Positions 41,469-49,994 of a stretch of 64,000 nucleotides of DNA are shown one piece after another (positions within the stretch are counted from its first letter, which is position 1; the number at the start of each line of letters is the position of its first letter). The translations under genes were made by a program, and so were the position numbers. Location: positions 62,001 through 126,000 of the forward strand of contig NZ_JADPKA010000066.1 in assembly GCF_023073715.1 (NCBI RefSeq), written 5' to 3'. This DNA is from Bradyrhizobium sp. 164. GTDB taxonomy: Bacteria; Pseudomonadota; Alphaproteobacteria; Rhizobiales; Xanthobacteraceae. Below the pieces are notes generated by a model that was not told the origin of the DNA, did not search any database, and saw only the letters and a list, made by a program, of their open reading frames with translations.

Positions 41469-42077
41469 ATGTTGGACGTTGCAATGATCGAGCGGGGCCT
41501 GGAAAAGACCGGCAAGAGCAAGGGTGGCCTGGCGGCGGCCATGGGCGTGCGACCCGGCGCGGTCTCGGAGATTCTCGGCGGCGAGCGCCTAGTGAAGGCT
41601 TCGGAGATCATTCCGATCATGGAATATCTCGAACTCAACCTCGCGCCGATCATGGGCCGCGTCGGCGCCGGCGCCGTGATCGAGCCCGATTATGAACAAG
41701 TTCCGCCGGAGGGACTCGGTGACATCACGCTGCCCTTCCCGATCATGGAAGAGACGGTCGCCTTCGAGATCGTGGGCGATTCGATGCTGCCCAAGTACGA
41801 GAGCGGCGACGTGATCGTGGTCTACAAGGACCAGCGTCATCCGCTGTCGAGCTTCTATGGCGAGGAGGCCGTGGTCCGGCTCAAGACCGGCGAGCGCTAT
41901 TTGAAGACCATCGAGCGTGGCAAAAGCCCCTCCGTGGTCAACCTCACCAGCTTCAACGCCAAGCCGATCGTCGGCGTGAAGCTCGAATGGGTCGGAGAGA
42001 TCTGCCTGTCCATGCCCAAGGGACAGCTCGAGCGGCTGCGCGCCAAGTCGGCCCGCCCCCGCAAGAAGGGCAGGTAG
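41469..42077 (+). CDS. S24/LexA-like repressor with autoprotease domain
   Basis: A 202-residue protein. Residues ~1-50 form a helix-turn-helix (SKGGLAAAMGVRPGAVSEIL). A GRVGAGAVIEP segment (~63-73) holds a possible Ala-Gly cleavage site. The S24 domain follows with the nucleophile in IVGDSMLPKYESGD (~101-114) and the general-base Lys in VRLKTGERYLKTIERG (~136-151). GAGGGA precedes the ATG. It probably represses its own promoter and that of the divergent GcrA-like gene, with self-cleavage on DNA damage. No phage structural genes are nearby. Confidence 0.85.
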   Translation: MLDVAMIERGLEKTGKSKGGLAAAMGVRPGAVSEILGGERLVKASEIIPIMEYLELNLAPIMGRVGAGAVIEPDYEQVPPEGLGDITLPFPIMEETVAFEIVGDSMLPKYESGDVIVVYKDQRHPLSSFYGEEAVVRLKTGERYLKTIERGKSPSVVNLTSFNAKPIVGVKLEWVGEICLSMPKGQLERLRAKSARPRKKGR

Positions 42078-42107
42078 CCGCCGATTTCCATTTTTTGGAA
42101 GTCGCTC

Positions 42108-42135
42108 TTGACGTTTATTTCTGATTTCCGGAAAT
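42108..42135 (+). promoter_or_regulatory. Putative promoter with overlapping palindrome
   Basis: TTGACG (42108-42113) is a candidate -35. The 12-base perfect palindrome ATTTCCGGAAAT (42124-42135) overlaps where the -10 would be. A second, looser palindrome TTCCATTTTTTGGAA lies just upstream (42086-42100). The sites resemble the boxes before the S24 gene and could be read by its product. Confidence 0.4.
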
Positions 42136-42177
42136 AACTCTGCCGCACTCTCGACTCCGGGTGCGGCAGGTTCTTCT

Positions 42178-42450
42178 GTGCAATATTTCGTCGTGATGAT
42201 CGACTATGGGCGGCGCGGCCGCGAGGCGGTCGTCGACCCCGAAATCACGAGGCGTGAGATCATCTCCCGCATCCTTTCGGGCGAATACCGGAACGTCTCG
42301 TTCATCCACGAATCGCCGACAATTCGGTCGAGGACGTGACCGAGGCCATCCTGTCCGAGGCCGCCCTGCCCCAGATCCCGCGAAGATATCGACCTCCAGG
42401 CATGCCGCCTCGATCACGCCCGCGATCTGCGCAAGCACGAGCGGACGTGA
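42178..42450 (+). pseudogene. Small Bradyrhizobium-type gene with two compensating frameshifts
   Basis: From GTG 42178 it reads QYFVVMIDYGRRGREAVVDP...YRNVSFIHE to ~42311. The coherent sequence then continues in the frame starting 42312 (IADNSVEDVTEAILSEAAL), and from 42379 it is back in the first frame (REDIDLQACRLDHARDLRK...) to the stop at 42448-42450. The three pieces form one plausible protein of about 90 residues. One missing base near 42311 and one compensating change near 42375 explain it. It may be a true pseudogene or a sequencing artefact. Confidence 0.65.
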
Positions 42451-42490
42451 CGGAAGCCGGCAGCCTGCATCGCGCCGTCTCGAATGAACG

Positions 42491-43465
42491 TCACACGGTA
42501 AGCACGGTCGATCCCGTGGTCTTGCGCGCGGCGAGATCGGCATGCGCCCTGGCGGCGTCCTTAAGCGGATAGGTTTGGTGCACCTCAATCTTGACTGCAC
42601 CGGACTTGACGACCTCGAACAGCTCGCCTGCCATCGCGACCAAACTTTCACGCTTGGCGGCATAAGTGAACAGCGTCGGCCGCGTGACGTAGAGCGAGCC
42701 CTTCTGGGCCAGCAGGCCGAGATTGAGCGGATCGACGGCGCCGGAGGACTGACCGAACAGCGCGGCAACGCCGAGCGGCGCGAGGCAGTCCAGCGATTTC
42801 AGGAACGTGTCCTTGCCGACGGAATCATAGACGACAGGCACCTTCTTGCCGCCGGTGATTTCGTCGACGCGCTTCACGAAATCCTCCCGCGTGTAGACGA
42901 TGACATGGTCGCAGCCATGCGCCTTGGCGAGCTTCGCCTTCTCGTCGTTGCTGACGGTGCCAATCACGGTTGCGCCGAGGTGCTTGGCCCACTGGCTCAG
43001 GATCAGACCGACGCCGCCGGCTGCGGCGTGGAGCAGGATGGTGTCGCCGGACTTCACCCGATAGGTCTGCCGGATCAGATACTGCGTCGTCAGCCCCTTG
43101 AGCATCATCGCCGCCGCAGTCTTGTCCTCGACACCGTCAGGCAGCTTCAACAAGCGGTCGGCGGGGATCAGCCGGGCCTCGGAATAGGCGCCGAGCGGCG
43201 AGGCGCCGTAGGCAACACGATCGCCTGGCTTCAGATCGGTGACGCCTGGGCCGACTTCCTCGATGACGCCGGCCGCCTCGCTGCCGAGCCCGCTCGGCAG
43301 CTGCGCCGGATACAGGCCCGAGCGGTTGTAGATGTCGACGAAATTGAGACCAACGGCGGTGTGGCGGATGCGTGCCTCGCCCGGTCCGGGCTTGCCGACG
43401 CTGACCTCCTCCCAGACCAGGACTTCGGGGCCGCCGGTCTTGTGAAAGCGAATGGCATGCGTCAT
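42491..43465 (-). CDS. qor: NADPH:quinone oxidoreductase (zeta-crystallin type)
   Basis: A 324-residue zinc-free MDR enzyme. It has HTAVGLNFVDIYNRSGLYP (~36-54), GSEAAGVIEEVGPGV, the NADPH-binding HAAAGGVGLILSQWAKHLGA (~147-166), and the QOR-typical PTLFTYAAKRE near the C-terminus. GGGAG precedes the ATG at 43465; the longer open frame upstream is not part of the gene. It reduces quinones by one or two electrons in the cytoplasm. A GTTAC-N11-GTAAC repeat upstream may be an operator. Confidence 0.93.
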   Translation of the reverse strand: MTHAIRFHKTGGPEVLVWEEVSVGKPGPGEARIRHTAVGLNFVDIYNRSGLYPAQLPSGLGSEAAGVIEEVGPGVTDLKPGDRVAYGASPLGAYSEARLIPADRLLKLPDGVEDKTAAAMMLKGLTTQYLIRQTYRVKSGDTILLHAAAGGVGLILSQWAKHLGATVIGTVSNDEKAKLAKAHGCDHVIVYTREDFVKRVDEITGGKKVPVVYDSVGKDTFLKSLDCLAPLGVAALFGQSSGAVDPLNLGLLAQKGSLYVTRPTLFTYAAKRESLVAMAGELFEVVKSGAVKIEVHQTYPLKDAARAHADLAARKTTGSTVLTV

Positions 43466-43540
43466 GGGCGTTACTCCCTTATCGTTACAGTGAAGTTTAG
43501 AGAACCTGATCGCACTGGGAAGTAGGCATTTGGTCCGGCC

Positions 43541-43561
43541 GTTACAGTACCGACGCGTAAC
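43541..43561. promoter_or_regulatory. Inverted repeat upstream of qor
   Basis: GTTAC (43541-43545) and GTAAC (43557-43561) are perfect 5-base arms. CGTTACAG recurs at 43483-43490, closer to the qor start. Quinone reductase genes are often controlled by HxlR-type regulators; no regulator gene is adjacent. Confidence 0.35.
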
Positions 43562-43690
43562 AAGAATGTCACAGCGGCCGACAAATGTCCGCCGTTCCGT
43601 CTCTGTTCGGAAGAGTTGATGACGGGCGCGGGGGCGAGTGGCAGTAGCCTTCACGCGGGGTTTGGTGGTCGCCTGCGAAGGAGAGCCGAG

Positions 43691-43891
43691 ATGCCAGCTT
43701 ATGTTCAGCATCATCAGGATGTCGAGATCGCGCCAGTGACTTGCCCCACCTGCATGGGGTTCCTGCCGATGTATGTCCGCGAGGTCGAACCGCATTGGAG
43801 CCTTGCCAAGATCGACCTTGTCTATGAATGCGCCGATTGCGGCGCCGAGGTCAGACAGACCATCCGCAAACCGGAGCTGCTGCGGCACTGA
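43691..43891 (+). CDS. Small zinc-ribbon-like protein
   Basis: A 66-residue protein with two CxxC pairs, CPTC (~18-21) and CADC (~49-52), spaced as a zinc ribbon, plus an N-terminal HH pair. GGAGA precedes the ATG. Probably binds one zinc and may contact nucleic acid or protein. It lies upstream of the MoxR gene, separated by 146 bases. Confidence 0.7.
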   Translation: MPAYVQHHQDVEIAPVTCPTCMGFLPMYVREVEPHWSLAKIDLVYECADCGAEVRQTIRKPELLRH

Positions 43892-44037
43892 TCGCGCGCC
43901 GGCGCACGGTTCAACTATTTGCGCTAAGCGGAAAAAACGCCGCTCCCGCGGGTCTGGTCGCTCCCAAACGAGGCTTGTTCTTTGCCCGGAACGCAGGCAG
44001 AACAAGCCTCAAGCAAGACCTTTGGGAGCGCCCTTTC

Positions 44038-44985
44038 GTGGCTGATCAGAAGGCCTCGACCTCGATCGAGGCAGTGGAGAGCGGCCTCGCCGCGCAAGGC
44101 TATATCGCGAGCCGGCAGATCGCGACCGCCGTCTATCTGTCGCAACACATCGAGAAGCCGATCCTGGTCGAGGGCCCCGCCGGCGTCGGCAAGACCGAGC
44201 TTGCCAAGGCGATTGCCGCTTGGCGCGGCATGAAGATGATCCGCCTGCAATGCTATGAGGGCCTGGACGAGGCCAAGGCGCTCTACGAATGGAAATACGC
44301 CAAGCAGCTTCTCTATACCCAGATCCTGAAGGACAAGCTCGGCGAAGTCCTGGGGGGCGCGCAGACACTGCATGCGGCGCTCGACCAGCTCCACGATTTC
44401 GGCGACGTGTTCTTCTCGAAGGAATTCGTCGAGCCGCGACCGCTGCTCCAGGCGCTGGAGCAGCCGGGCGGCTGCGTGCTCCTGATCGACGAGATCGACA
44501 AGTCAGATGCGGAGTTCGAATCGCTGCTGCTGGAGATCCTGTCCGACTTCCAGGTCACCATCCCCGAGCTCGGCACCGTCTCGGCGATCACGCCGCCGAC
44601 CGTGATCCTCACCTCCAACAGCGAGCGCGACCTCGGCGATGCCTTGAAGCGACGCTGCCTGCATCTGCACATCGGCTTTCCCGAGCAGAGACTGGAAGAG
44701 CGCATCGTCGAGAGCCGCGTGCCCGGCATCTCGCAGACGCTGCGCCGGCAGATGGTCGGTTTCATCCACGAGACCCGCTCACTCGATCTGAAGAAGCTGC
44801 CCTCGGTCAGCGAGACCATCGATTGGGCGCGCGTGCTGGTGCTGCTTCAGGCCACCGAACTCGATACCGAGATCGTCAAGGACACGCTCAACGTGCTCCT
44901 GAAATACGAATCCGATATTGAAGCCGCGGCGCCGCAAGTTACGACCTTCATTGCCAAAGCGGCGCGGTCCAACGTCTTCGGTTGA
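44038..44985 (+). CDS. MoxR-family AAA+ ATPase (CoxD-like)
   Basis: A 315-residue AAA+ ATPase. Walker A is EGPAGVGKTELAKAIA (~44-59), Walker B is LLIDEIDKSDAEFE (~148-161), sensor 1 is ILTSNSERD (~191-199), and LKRRCLHLHIGFPE carries the arginine finger region. GTG at 44038 is the likely start; the family normally begins close to this point. MoxR ATPases pair with VWA proteins to load metals or mature enzymes. Here the partner gene follows at five bases. Confidence 0.9.
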   Translation: MADQKASTSIEAVESGLAAQGYIASRQIATAVYLSQHIEKPILVEGPAGVGKTELAKAIAAWRGMKMIRLQCYEGLDEAKALYEWKYAKQLLYTQILKDKLGEVLGGAQTLHAALDQLHDFGDVFFSKEFVEPRPLLQALEQPGGCVLLIDEIDKSDAEFESLLLEILSDFQVTIPELGTVSAITPPTVILTSNSERDLGDALKRRCLHLHIGFPEQRLEERIVESRVPGISQTLRRQMVGFIHETRSLDLKKLPSVSETIDWARVLVLLQATELDTEIVKDTLNVLLKYESDIEAAAPQVTTFIAKAARSNVFG

Positions 44986-44990
44986 GACCG

Positions 44991-46367
44991 ATGCGCGAGA
45001 ACCTCCATCGTTTTTTTCGGGCGGCGCGCGGCGCCGGCGTTCATGTCTCGCCCGCCGAAAGCATCGATGCGATGCGCGCGGTCAAGCAGGTCGGTTTCTC
45101 GGACCGCGCCATCTTGCGCGACGCCCTGCTGCTGACGCTCGCCAAGTCGCAGGACGAGAAGCTCGCACTCGGCGATTGTTTTGATCTCTTCTTCAGTCAG
45201 CCGGAACCGCGGCAGGATCAGCCTGAAGCCAGCAGCGATGACGCTTCGCAGGACCTAGATCAGTCGCCCTCATCGGACGCGGCCAGCGAAGCCGGTGAAG
45301 GTCAGCGTCCCCAGGAACTGGGCGCTCTTGCGCAGATGCTGCTGTCGCAGGATCGCAATGCGATCGCGGCGGCGATCGCCAGTGCCTCCGGTGCCGCCTC
45401 GCTGTCCGATATCCGCTATTCCACCCAGCGCGGCATCTTCTCCAGCCGCATCCTCGATGCCATGGGCCTCCAGCGCCTGCGGGACGATCTGGACCAACTG
45501 ACCTCGACCAACCCGTCACTGGCCGAGCGTCTGCGCGCTGCGCTCGATGCCTTGCGCGAAGCGGTGCGCGACACGGTTTCGCAGGGGCTTGCGCTCTACG
45601 CCCGCGAGGAGGCCGAAAGCCTCCGCAACGAGATCCTGCGCAACGCGCCGCTCGCGCGCATCGAGCGGCGCCAGGTCGCCGAGATGCGCGCCCTCATTCG
45701 CCAGATCGCGCGCCGGCTGCGCGAGCGCTCCTCGAAGCCGCGCAAGCGCCAGCGCCGCGGCCATCTCGACGTTCGCCGTACGCTCCGCCGCAACGCGGCC
45801 TGGGGCGGGGTGCCGTTCCTCACCGCCTGGAAACGCAAACATCGCGACCGGCCCAAGATCGTGGCGCTCTGCGACGTCTCCGGCTCGGTCGCCCAGGTCT
45901 CCGACTTCTTCCTGCTGTTGATCCACTCGCTGCATGAGGTGGTCGACGACGTCCGCTCCTTTGCCTTCTCCTCGCATCTGATCGAGGTCAGCGAGATCCT
46001 GGAGAACAACTCCCCGGAAGAAGCCATGGCCGAGATCATGTCCAAGGTCGGTTTCGGCTCGTCCGACTACGGCTCCTCGCTGGTCGATTTCGAGAAGGAC
46101 TTCATGAGCACGCTGACGCCGCAGACCACGGTGATCGTGCTCGGCGACGCCCGCAGCAATAACCTCGACCCGCGCGCCGACATCCTGCGCCGTATCTCCG
46201 AACGCTCAAAGCGGCTGGTCTGGCTCAATCCCGAAGGCCGGCTCGCCTGGGGCTTTGGCGATTCCGAGATGCCGCGCTATGCGACCTTTTGCAGTGTCGT
46301 GCGCCAATGCGCCACCGCGCAGCAGCTCGAGCGCGCGGTGTCCGATATCGTGGCCACTTATCAATGA
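44991..46367 (+). CDS. VWA-domain protein (CoxE-like)
   Basis: A 458-residue protein. The N-terminal part is helical (LHRFFRAARGAGVHVSPAES), then comes an acidic linker, an Arg-rich region (RKRQRRGHLDVRRTLRRN), and a C-terminal von Willebrand A domain with the MIDAS start LCDVSGSVAQVS (~304-315) and VLGDARSNN (~385-393). It would act as cofactor of the MoxR ATPase upstream. In carboxydotrophs this pair matures CO dehydrogenase; no cox structural genes are in the window, so the client is unknown. Confidence 0.9.
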   Translation: MRENLHRFFRAARGAGVHVSPAESIDAMRAVKQVGFSDRAILRDALLLTLAKSQDEKLALGDCFDLFFSQPEPRQDQPEASSDDASQDLDQSPSSDAASEAGEGQRPQELGALAQMLLSQDRNAIAAAIASASGAASLSDIRYSTQRGIFSSRILDAMGLQRLRDDLDQLTSTNPSLAERLRAALDALREAVRDTVSQGLALYAREEAESLRNEILRNAPLARIERRQVAEMRALIRQIARRLRERSSKPRKRQRRGHLDVRRTLRRNAAWGGVPFLTAWKRKHRDRPKIVALCDVSGSVAQVSDFFLLLIHSLHEVVDDVRSFAFSSHLIEVSEILENNSPEEAMAEIMSKVGFGSSDYGSSLVDFEKDFMSTLTPQTTVIVLGDARSNNLDPRADILRRISERSKRLVWLNPEGRLAWGFGDSEMPRYATFCSVVRQCATAQQLERAVSDIVATYQ

Positions 46368-46392
46368 AGGCCGATCACACCCCTCTCTGAGG

Positions 46393-46575
46393 TCAGGCGG
46401 CGGTCAACTCGGCCCGGGCGATATTGCACTCCCGGAAGTGATAGGCAATTTCGTCGAGGGCGCGCTGCTCCCATTCCCGGGCTTGCACGAGCCAGAAAAC
46501 CCGCCGCTCAAAATCGAGCGCGGCACGCTCGCGGCACAGAGATTCCTGACTGCGAATTTCCACCAGCCTGTTCAC
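46393..46575 (-). CDS. Small hypothetical protein
   Basis: A 60-residue helical protein (RLVEIRSQESLCRERAALDF...REWEQRALDEIAYHFREC). GTG at 46575 has two GGAG boxes just upstream and is preferred; an ATG at 46602 would add nine residues but has a poor ribosome binding site. Convergent with the VWA gene. Function unknown. Confidence 0.55.
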   Translation of the reverse strand: MNRLVEIRSQESLCRERAALDFERRVFWLVQAREWEQRALDEIAYHFRECNIARAELTAA

Positions 46576-46923
46576 GCACTCCACTCCTGCCTGTGAAGCC
46601 ATTCCCCGCGAATTAACCTAACAGGGTCCCGAACGCTCCGTCTCATCATTTCTGTGCATATTGCGACGCAGAATGGGACAGTAACTGTTCCCGTGCAGCG
46701 CGGCAGTTCGCGCCGCAACACAAGCCTAATCATCAATATGTGATCGAGCTCTCGGACAATATTTGCGCTCAAACGATCTTAACTCCTAAGACGCAATGAA
46801 GTGCGACCATTTGTGAAGAGACGTTCTAAACAACTCACCGAATTCCCGACTCATTGTCGTCGCATGGTGTTCATGCAGCGCCGCTAACAGAGGCGCGCAA
46901 ACGTCCCTATCGCTTGAGGCAGC
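46576..46923. other. AT-richer intergenic region
   Basis: About 350 bases, visibly less GC-rich than the surroundings. No convincing gene or terminator seen. It may hold the promoters of the flanking small genes. Confidence 0.4.
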
Positions 46924-47145
46924 ATGAGCAACGACGTCGACTTCGATCTTTCGCCGGATCAATGGGAAGCGCTACGCACGCTTCGCAATCCGGCATCGAA
47001 CGGTCGCCTCTCGAAGGCCTATCTGGTCGAAAGCCTCATCAAGCTCGGCCTTGTTGTCGTGAATGGCGGCGTGCCTGAGATGACGCCCACCGGACGCAAG
47101 GTGCTGGTCCGCGGATCATGCCGGCTGCTGGATCTCGCAGCGTAG
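46924..47145 (+). CDS. Small hypothetical protein, possible DNA-binding
   Basis: A 73-residue protein (MSNDVDFDLSPDQWEALRTL; AYLVESLIKLGLVVVNGG; EMTPTGRKVL). The helix-helix-strand order and the TPTGRKVL end resemble a small winged-helix domain. TGAGG precedes the ATG. Single gene, function unknown. Confidence 0.65.
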   Translation: MSNDVDFDLSPDQWEALRTLRNPASNGRLSKAYLVESLIKLGLVVVNGGVPEMTPTGRKVLVRGSCRLLDLAA

Positions 47146-47199
47146 TGCGAACGACGGTTGGCCGCCCTCACCCGAACATCAATTCTCGCCGAAATCGGA

Positions 47200-48639
47200 T
47201 CAGATGACCTTGGCAGCAAGAGTGCTCGAGGGTGGCCCCGCCGACTGCTTAACCGACGTTGCGGATCGGTCATTCCCATTGGAGGAGCGGCGTTCCATAC
47301 GCCCTCCTCCAGACCGACAGGAAACGTGGGAACCAGGAGTGCGCCACAGCACCCTTGTAGGCCAGGTGCGATATTTGAGGCCTTGCTCGGACAGCAATTC
47401 CTGATAGCCGCCATGGACCTCGGTTGCGGTCCGAATGTCCTTCAATATTCCCTGGGCGCAGGCTCGGTAGGTGTCGCCCCCCGAGAATTCGTCGTAGTCC
47501 AGCATGCGATCCGCAAACTCGACGTTGAATGTCGGCCAGGATGAGCGTCCCTGGTAGGCGGGAGCCGCGATCTTGTGAATCATCTTGGTGTGCGGATTAT
47601 CCGCCGACACCAGGAAGTGGAACGTGTTAGGGACGCGGAAGCGCGGCTCCGCAATGATTAGATCCGCCGTCGCCGCGAACAGCGCGCGCTCGCAGTCCTC
47701 GTTCAGGTCCCAGAAGCCGCGATGCACGCTGACGAAATCCAGCGCAACCGAGGACGCCGGCGGAGCCGCCGGGCCGTCCAGCGAATGTCTGATATAGCCG
47801 TCCTTGCCGAACAGCCGGAGCAGGTCCTTCTTATACTGCCCGAGGTGACGTCCCAGCAGCCGCTTTAGCTCGTTCTCGTCGACGACTCCAAGCTGAACAC
47901 CCCACAGGAAGGTCGTGTACACGCAGGCATTTGTGACGAACCGCCGGCGCTCGGCGCGGGTGTCGGTGGCTGCAGAGCGCGGGGCGCGGGCATCGCACAA
48001 CAAATATCTGGTGCCGCCATCGTCGAATGACTCGAGCTCGCTTGCGAGCTGCAGGATAGCCCGCTTCAGGTCGGCTCCGTATTCGGCTAGCAGCAGACGG
48101 CCGGCATGCGCGCATTGCGACATCGCCACATAGGACGACGCCCTGTCCTCCGCGGAAATCATCTGCCGGAGACCGGCCAGGATACCGAGCAGCGTATCCG
48201 AAGGACGCGAGAAATAGTTCACGCCGAGATGCCGGCCGCGTCCCGCCGGCACGATGGTCGTGGTGACGACGTCGGCGCGAACCGCCTCCAGCAACAGATG
48301 CACGCTCTTTTCGAGCCGATTGGCCCGTCGCACCGCGTCATGCGAATCCATGATGGTTTCAGGATCGAGAATGTCGGGATAGAACCAGGCGAAGTCGCGC
48401 GGATAGTACGCGCAGGCGTGCGGCGCCCCCGTGACGAGGAAAGTCTCGGTCGCCGAGAAGGCGCTGTCCATCGAGTGCCGGTAAAGCTCCGCGATAGCCG
48501 AGAGTGGATGAGGTGACTGCCTCAGAAATCGATCGCCGAGAAAATTCACCGCCTGAAGCGCGTTGGCAACGAAGGTCGCTGTCGGGCCCTGATAAAACCG
48601 GTTCTCACGACGTGATGGAAAAGAGGTGCCGCTGTTCAT
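47200..48639 (-). CDS. (Alpha/alpha)6 glycosidase-like protein with a 3' frameshift
   Basis: About 480 residues as read. Segments YYPRDFAWFYPDI (~75-87), LDFVSVHRGFWDLNEDCERA and SWPTFNVEFADRMLDYDEFS fit a six-hairpin glycosidase fold such as amylo-alpha-1,6-glucosidase or invertase relatives; the family is tentative. After GLKYRTW the reading becomes low-complexity, while the adjacent frame gives YKGAVAHSWFPRFLSVW and ends LLQWE with a stop at 47270-47272. A missing base near 47357-47362 explains this. GTG at 48684 is an alternative start. No sugar transport genes are adjacent. Confidence 0.65.
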   Translation of the reverse strand: MNSGTSFPSRRENRFYQGPTATFVANALQAVNFLGDRFLRQSPHPLSAIAELYRHSMDSAFSATETFLVTGAPHACAYYPRDFAWFYPDILDPETIMDSHDAVRRANRLEKSVHLLLEAVRADVVTTTIVPAGRGRHLGVNYFSRPSDTLLGILAGLRQMISAEDRASSYVAMSQCAHAGRLLLAEYGADLKRAILQLASELESFDDGGTRYLLCDARAPRSAATDTRAERRRFVTNACVYTTFLWGVQLGVVDENELKRLLGRHLGQYKKDLLRLFGKDGYIRHSLDGPAAPPASSVALDFVSVHRGFWDLNEDCERALFAATADLIIAEPRFRVPNTFHFLVSADNPHTKMIHKIAAPAYQGRSSWPTFNVEFADRMLDYDEFSGGDTYRACAQGILKDIRTATEVHGGYQELLSEQGLKYRTWPTRVLWRTPGSHVSCRSGGGRMERRSSNGNDRSATSVKQSAGPPSSTLAAKVI

Positions 48640-48710
48640 AGGTGTCGTCGATTGTGTCTCGTGGTCCCGGCAATACGCCGCCACTTTCTAGAGCTGTCTG
48701 ATTCGTATCT

Positions 48711-49994
48711 CTATCCGGTGACTTGCGGGCTCGACTTACCTTCCCAGGGCCTGAAATTCTCGATCACCCGCAGCAGCACGCGGGCGCCAGCTTCGGCATC
48801 CGCCAGCTCGACATGCTCGTCCGGGTGATGGCTGATGCCGCCGCGGCAGCGCACGAAGATCATGCCGACATCGGCAATGTCGATCATCGCCATGCCGTCG
48901 TGGCCTGCTCCGCTCGGCAGCTCGAATACTGAAAAGCCTTCCACTCCGATCGCCTGAGCGATCTGCTCCTTGAGCCAGGGCGCACAGGGTGCCGTGCCGT
49001 TCTCGTGCGTGACGTCGAGCTGAAGCACCAATTGCCGGCGCTCCGCGATCGCCTCGATCTGGGGGACGATTTCGGCGACTGCACGCTTGCGATGCATGTC
49101 GATTGGCGCGCGCATGTCGATGGTGAAAGACACCTCGCCCGGGATGACGTTGGTCGCGCCGGGCTTTGCCTGGATGTATCCGACGGTCCCGACCAGCCCG
49201 CCCTCATCGGTCCGGCAAAACTGCTCGATCGCGCCAATGCATTCGGCCGCGCCGGCGAGCGCATCACGCCGAAGCGCCATCGGCACCGTGCCGGCGTGCC
49301 CGGCCATGCCGGTCAGCCGCGCGGCAAGTCGCGTCGCGCCGGCAATCGCGGTGACGACGCCGACAGGCAGGTTCTGTGTTTCCAGCACCGGACCCTGCTC
49401 GATGTGCAATTCAAGGTAGGCAATTAGCTCGCGCCGCGTCCGTGCAGCCGCGCCGATATGATCGGGGTCAAGGCCGAACGTGATGAGCGCATCGCGCATC
49501 GACACGCCGTCACGGTCGCGCGTGTTCAGGACGCTCTTGTCGAATGTGCCGGCCAACGCACGGCTGCCCAGCAGGGTCGAGGCGAAACGTACCCCCTCTT
49601 CATCGGCAAAGCCGACGACCTCGATCGCGAACGGCAAGCGCCTGCCGCGGCGGTTGAGATCTGCGACACAGGCGATCGCGGTGATCACGCCGAGCGGCCC
49701 GTCCCATTTGCCGGCATCGCGCACGGTGTCGTAGTGCGAGCCGAGCATCAGGCAGGGCGCACCCGGCCCCTCGCCTTCGTAGCGGCCACAGACATTGCCG
49801 ATCGCATCGAGATGCGCGCTCATGCCGGCCTCGCGCATCCAGCCCAGGATGAGGTCCGCGGCTTCGCGCAACTCCTTGCTCAGATAGATGCGGGTGAGCT
49901 TGCCGGCCTCTTCCGAGATCGCACCGAGCAGGTTGATGCGACGCACGATTTCTTCGCCGAGCGATGTCGTCTGAACGGCGTTCCCAGCAACCAT
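48711..49994 (-). CDS. Allantoate amidohydrolase / M20 Zn-hydrolase
   Basis: A 427-residue member of the allantoate amidohydrolase/N-carbamoyl-L-amino acid hydrolase family. Metal ligands are in GSHYDTV (~84-90), WDGPLGV (~97-103), FADEEGVRF (~127-135), LHIEQGPV (~194-201) and SHHPDEHVE near the C-terminus. The dimerisation lid includes LTGMAGHAGTVPM. It would release ammonia from allantoate, an intermediate of purine breakdown, or act on a related N-carbamoyl compound. It is divergent from the purine importer operon, sharing the 400-base control region that contains a sigma-54 promoter. Confidence 0.88.
   Translation of the reverse strand: MVAGNAVQTTSLGEEIVRRINLLGAISEEAGKLTRIYLSKELREAADLILGWMREAGMSAHLDAIGNVCGRYEGEGPGAPCLMLGSHYDTVRDAGKWDGPLGVITAIACVADLNRRGRRLPFAIEVVGFADEEGVRFASTLLGSRALAGTFDKSVLNTRDRDGVSMRDALITFGLDPDHIGAAARTRRELIAYLELHIEQGPVLETQNLPVGVVTAIAGATRLAARLTGMAGHAGTVPMALRRDALAGAAECIGAIEQFCRTDEGGLVGTVGYIQAKPGATNVIPGEVSFTIDMRAPIDMHRKRAVAEIVPQIEAIAERRQLVLQLDVTHENGTAPCAPWLKEQIAQAIGVEGFSVFELPSGAGHDGMAMIDIADVGMIFVRCRGGISHHPDEHVELADAEAGARVLLRVIENFRPWEGKSSPQVTG

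Noticed and set aside
46572..46772. 66-codon minus-strand frame in the AT-richer region
   Set aside because: No ribosome binding site and no recognisable sequence; kept only as part of the intergenic note.
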